The notes under the pieces: generated by a model
Told to the model about the DNA's origin: nothing
The model's database searches: none
Seen by the model: the letters and a program-made list of their open reading frames with translations, nothing else
Shown here: positions 63,534 to 64,000 of the stretch, one piece after another
Numbering within the stretch: the first letter of the stretch is position 1
Layout: each line of letters begins with the position of its first letter
Origin: Echinicola sp. 20G
Lineage (GTDB): Bacteria; Bacteroidota; Bacteroidia; Cytophagales; Cyclobacteriaceae
Reading direction: 5' to 3'
DNA length: 64,000 nucleotides
NCBI RefSeq assembly: GCF_015533855.1
Contig: NZ_AP024154.1
Span: forward strand, 2,548,501-2,612,500
Made by a program: the position numbers and the translations under genes

Positions 63534-64000
63534 TTAGTTTTTGAAATATTTTTGGGGTTGCCACATCATTTTGTTGATACTGATGGTAATGCCAATCAGT
63601 AAAAAAAGAGCAGGAAGTCCACCAAGGCTGGACAGCATCTTTACACCGTCAATACCGGCAAAGGTTACCATGACCCATGCTAGGAGGCCAACTAGTGTTC
63701 CCCAAATCACTTTTAAACTAGTGTCCGAGTCAAAGTCCTTTAAAGAAAATGACTTCATGCTCAAGGAGGCCATTGCTTCTGTGCTCGAATCAGCAGCCGT
63801 GACATAACTGATAAACATGGCGAGGATAAAGGCCGGGGCCAAAATATTGGACCAGCCAATGTTAGAAAACACTTCGTAAATGATAGACTCAGGGCCGGAC
63901 TGATTCAATAGCTGATCAAAGTGGTCGGGGTCTTGGTTGGCGTAAAATAGTGTGCTGCCTCCAAAAATACTCATCCATGTCAGGCAAAATATGGTAGGGA
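63534..64000 (-). CDS. BCCT family transporter, 3' part
   Basis: The C-terminal ~155 residues of a betaine/carnitine/choline-type secondary transporter; the 5' part lies beyond the window edge. The reading continues in frame to the edge (PTIFCLTWMSIFGGSTLFY). Typical features are the helix ILAPAFILAMFISYVTAADSSTEAM and the following SLKVIWGTLVGLLAWVMVTFAGIDGVKMLSSLGGLP. The likely substrate is a quaternary-amine osmolyte (inference from family). Confidence 0.88.
   Translation of the reverse strand, partial: PTIFCLTWMSIFGGSTLFYANQDPDHFDQLLNQSGPESIIYEVFSNIGWSNILAPAFILAMFISYVTAADSSTEAMASLSMKSFSLKDFDSDTSLKVIWGTLVGLLAWVMVTFAGIDGVKMLSSLGGLPALFLLIGITISINKMMWQPQKYFKN

Overview
The window is a stretch of chromosome from a Bacteroidota bacterium, most likely Cytophagales/Cyclobacteriaceae (Cyclobacterium, Echinicola or Algoriphagus-like). 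This placement is inferred from gene content: PorX (type IX secretion signalling), a fused lpxC/fabZ, DUF3822 and DUF4296 proteins, a Bat-type VWA/DUF58 cluster, a dockerin-bearing GH31 enzyme, almost no Shine-Dalgarno sites, and promoters of the TTTG-N20-TAnnTTTG type. Nothing in the window looks like a phage or a transposase. I see no rRNA, tRNA or CRISPR array.

Layout. 1-9.7 kb, minus strand: housekeeping genes, with the 5' part of prfB (including its +1 frameshift site), ilvE, an ATP:cobalamin adenosyltransferase, a LolD-like ATPase, a large membrane/TPR protein, gatC, a PlsC-type acyltransferase, a truncated haemoglobin and an NfeD-family protein. 9.9-12.6 kb, plus strand: a LysM cell-wall protein and two conserved proteins. 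12.6-17.2 kb: a secreted multidomain GH31 glycosidase and a 0.7 kb gene-free stretch carrying a perfect inverted repeat. 17.2-25.9 kb: pyrE, two NUDIX genes, coaD, a RecD-like helicase, a DUF1573 protein, a cNMP/CBS/DUF294 protein and a HAD enzyme.

26.25-29.78 kb is an accessory island. Five AT-rich genes, all on the minus strand, form three compact modules separated by imperfect palindromes that resemble integron attC sites. They include an Abi_C abortive-infection protein and a low-molecular-weight-phosphatase-like protein. No integrase lies in the window.

29.9-34.3 kb is a five-gene operon (yggS, DUF423, dacB-like, S66 peptidase, SGNH lipoprotein) with a recognisable promoter and terminator, largely concerned with murein. 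34.3-36.5 kb pairs a GH3-family acyl-amido synthetase with a LysE-type exporter. 36.5-39.3 kb is a DUF58/BatD-like/VWA cluster. mutS2 lies at 39.8-42.2 kb. 43.1-48.3 kb is the lipid A operon (HD protein, lpxD, lpxC/fabZ, lpxA, ABC ATPase), divergent from porX-tsaE-ald.

51.6-57.3 kb is the most intriguing locus: a response regulator divergent from a tight four-gene run encoding a ThiF/E1-like adenylating protein, a GNAT-like protein, a 7TMR-DISM sensor kinase and a REC-histidine kinase. It looks like an uncharacterised module that makes and senses a small molecule. The window closes with a SIMPL protein, inorganic pyrophosphatase, an acyltransferase, a short DnaE-type polymerase, a DUF983 protein and the 3' part of a BCCT transporter gene.
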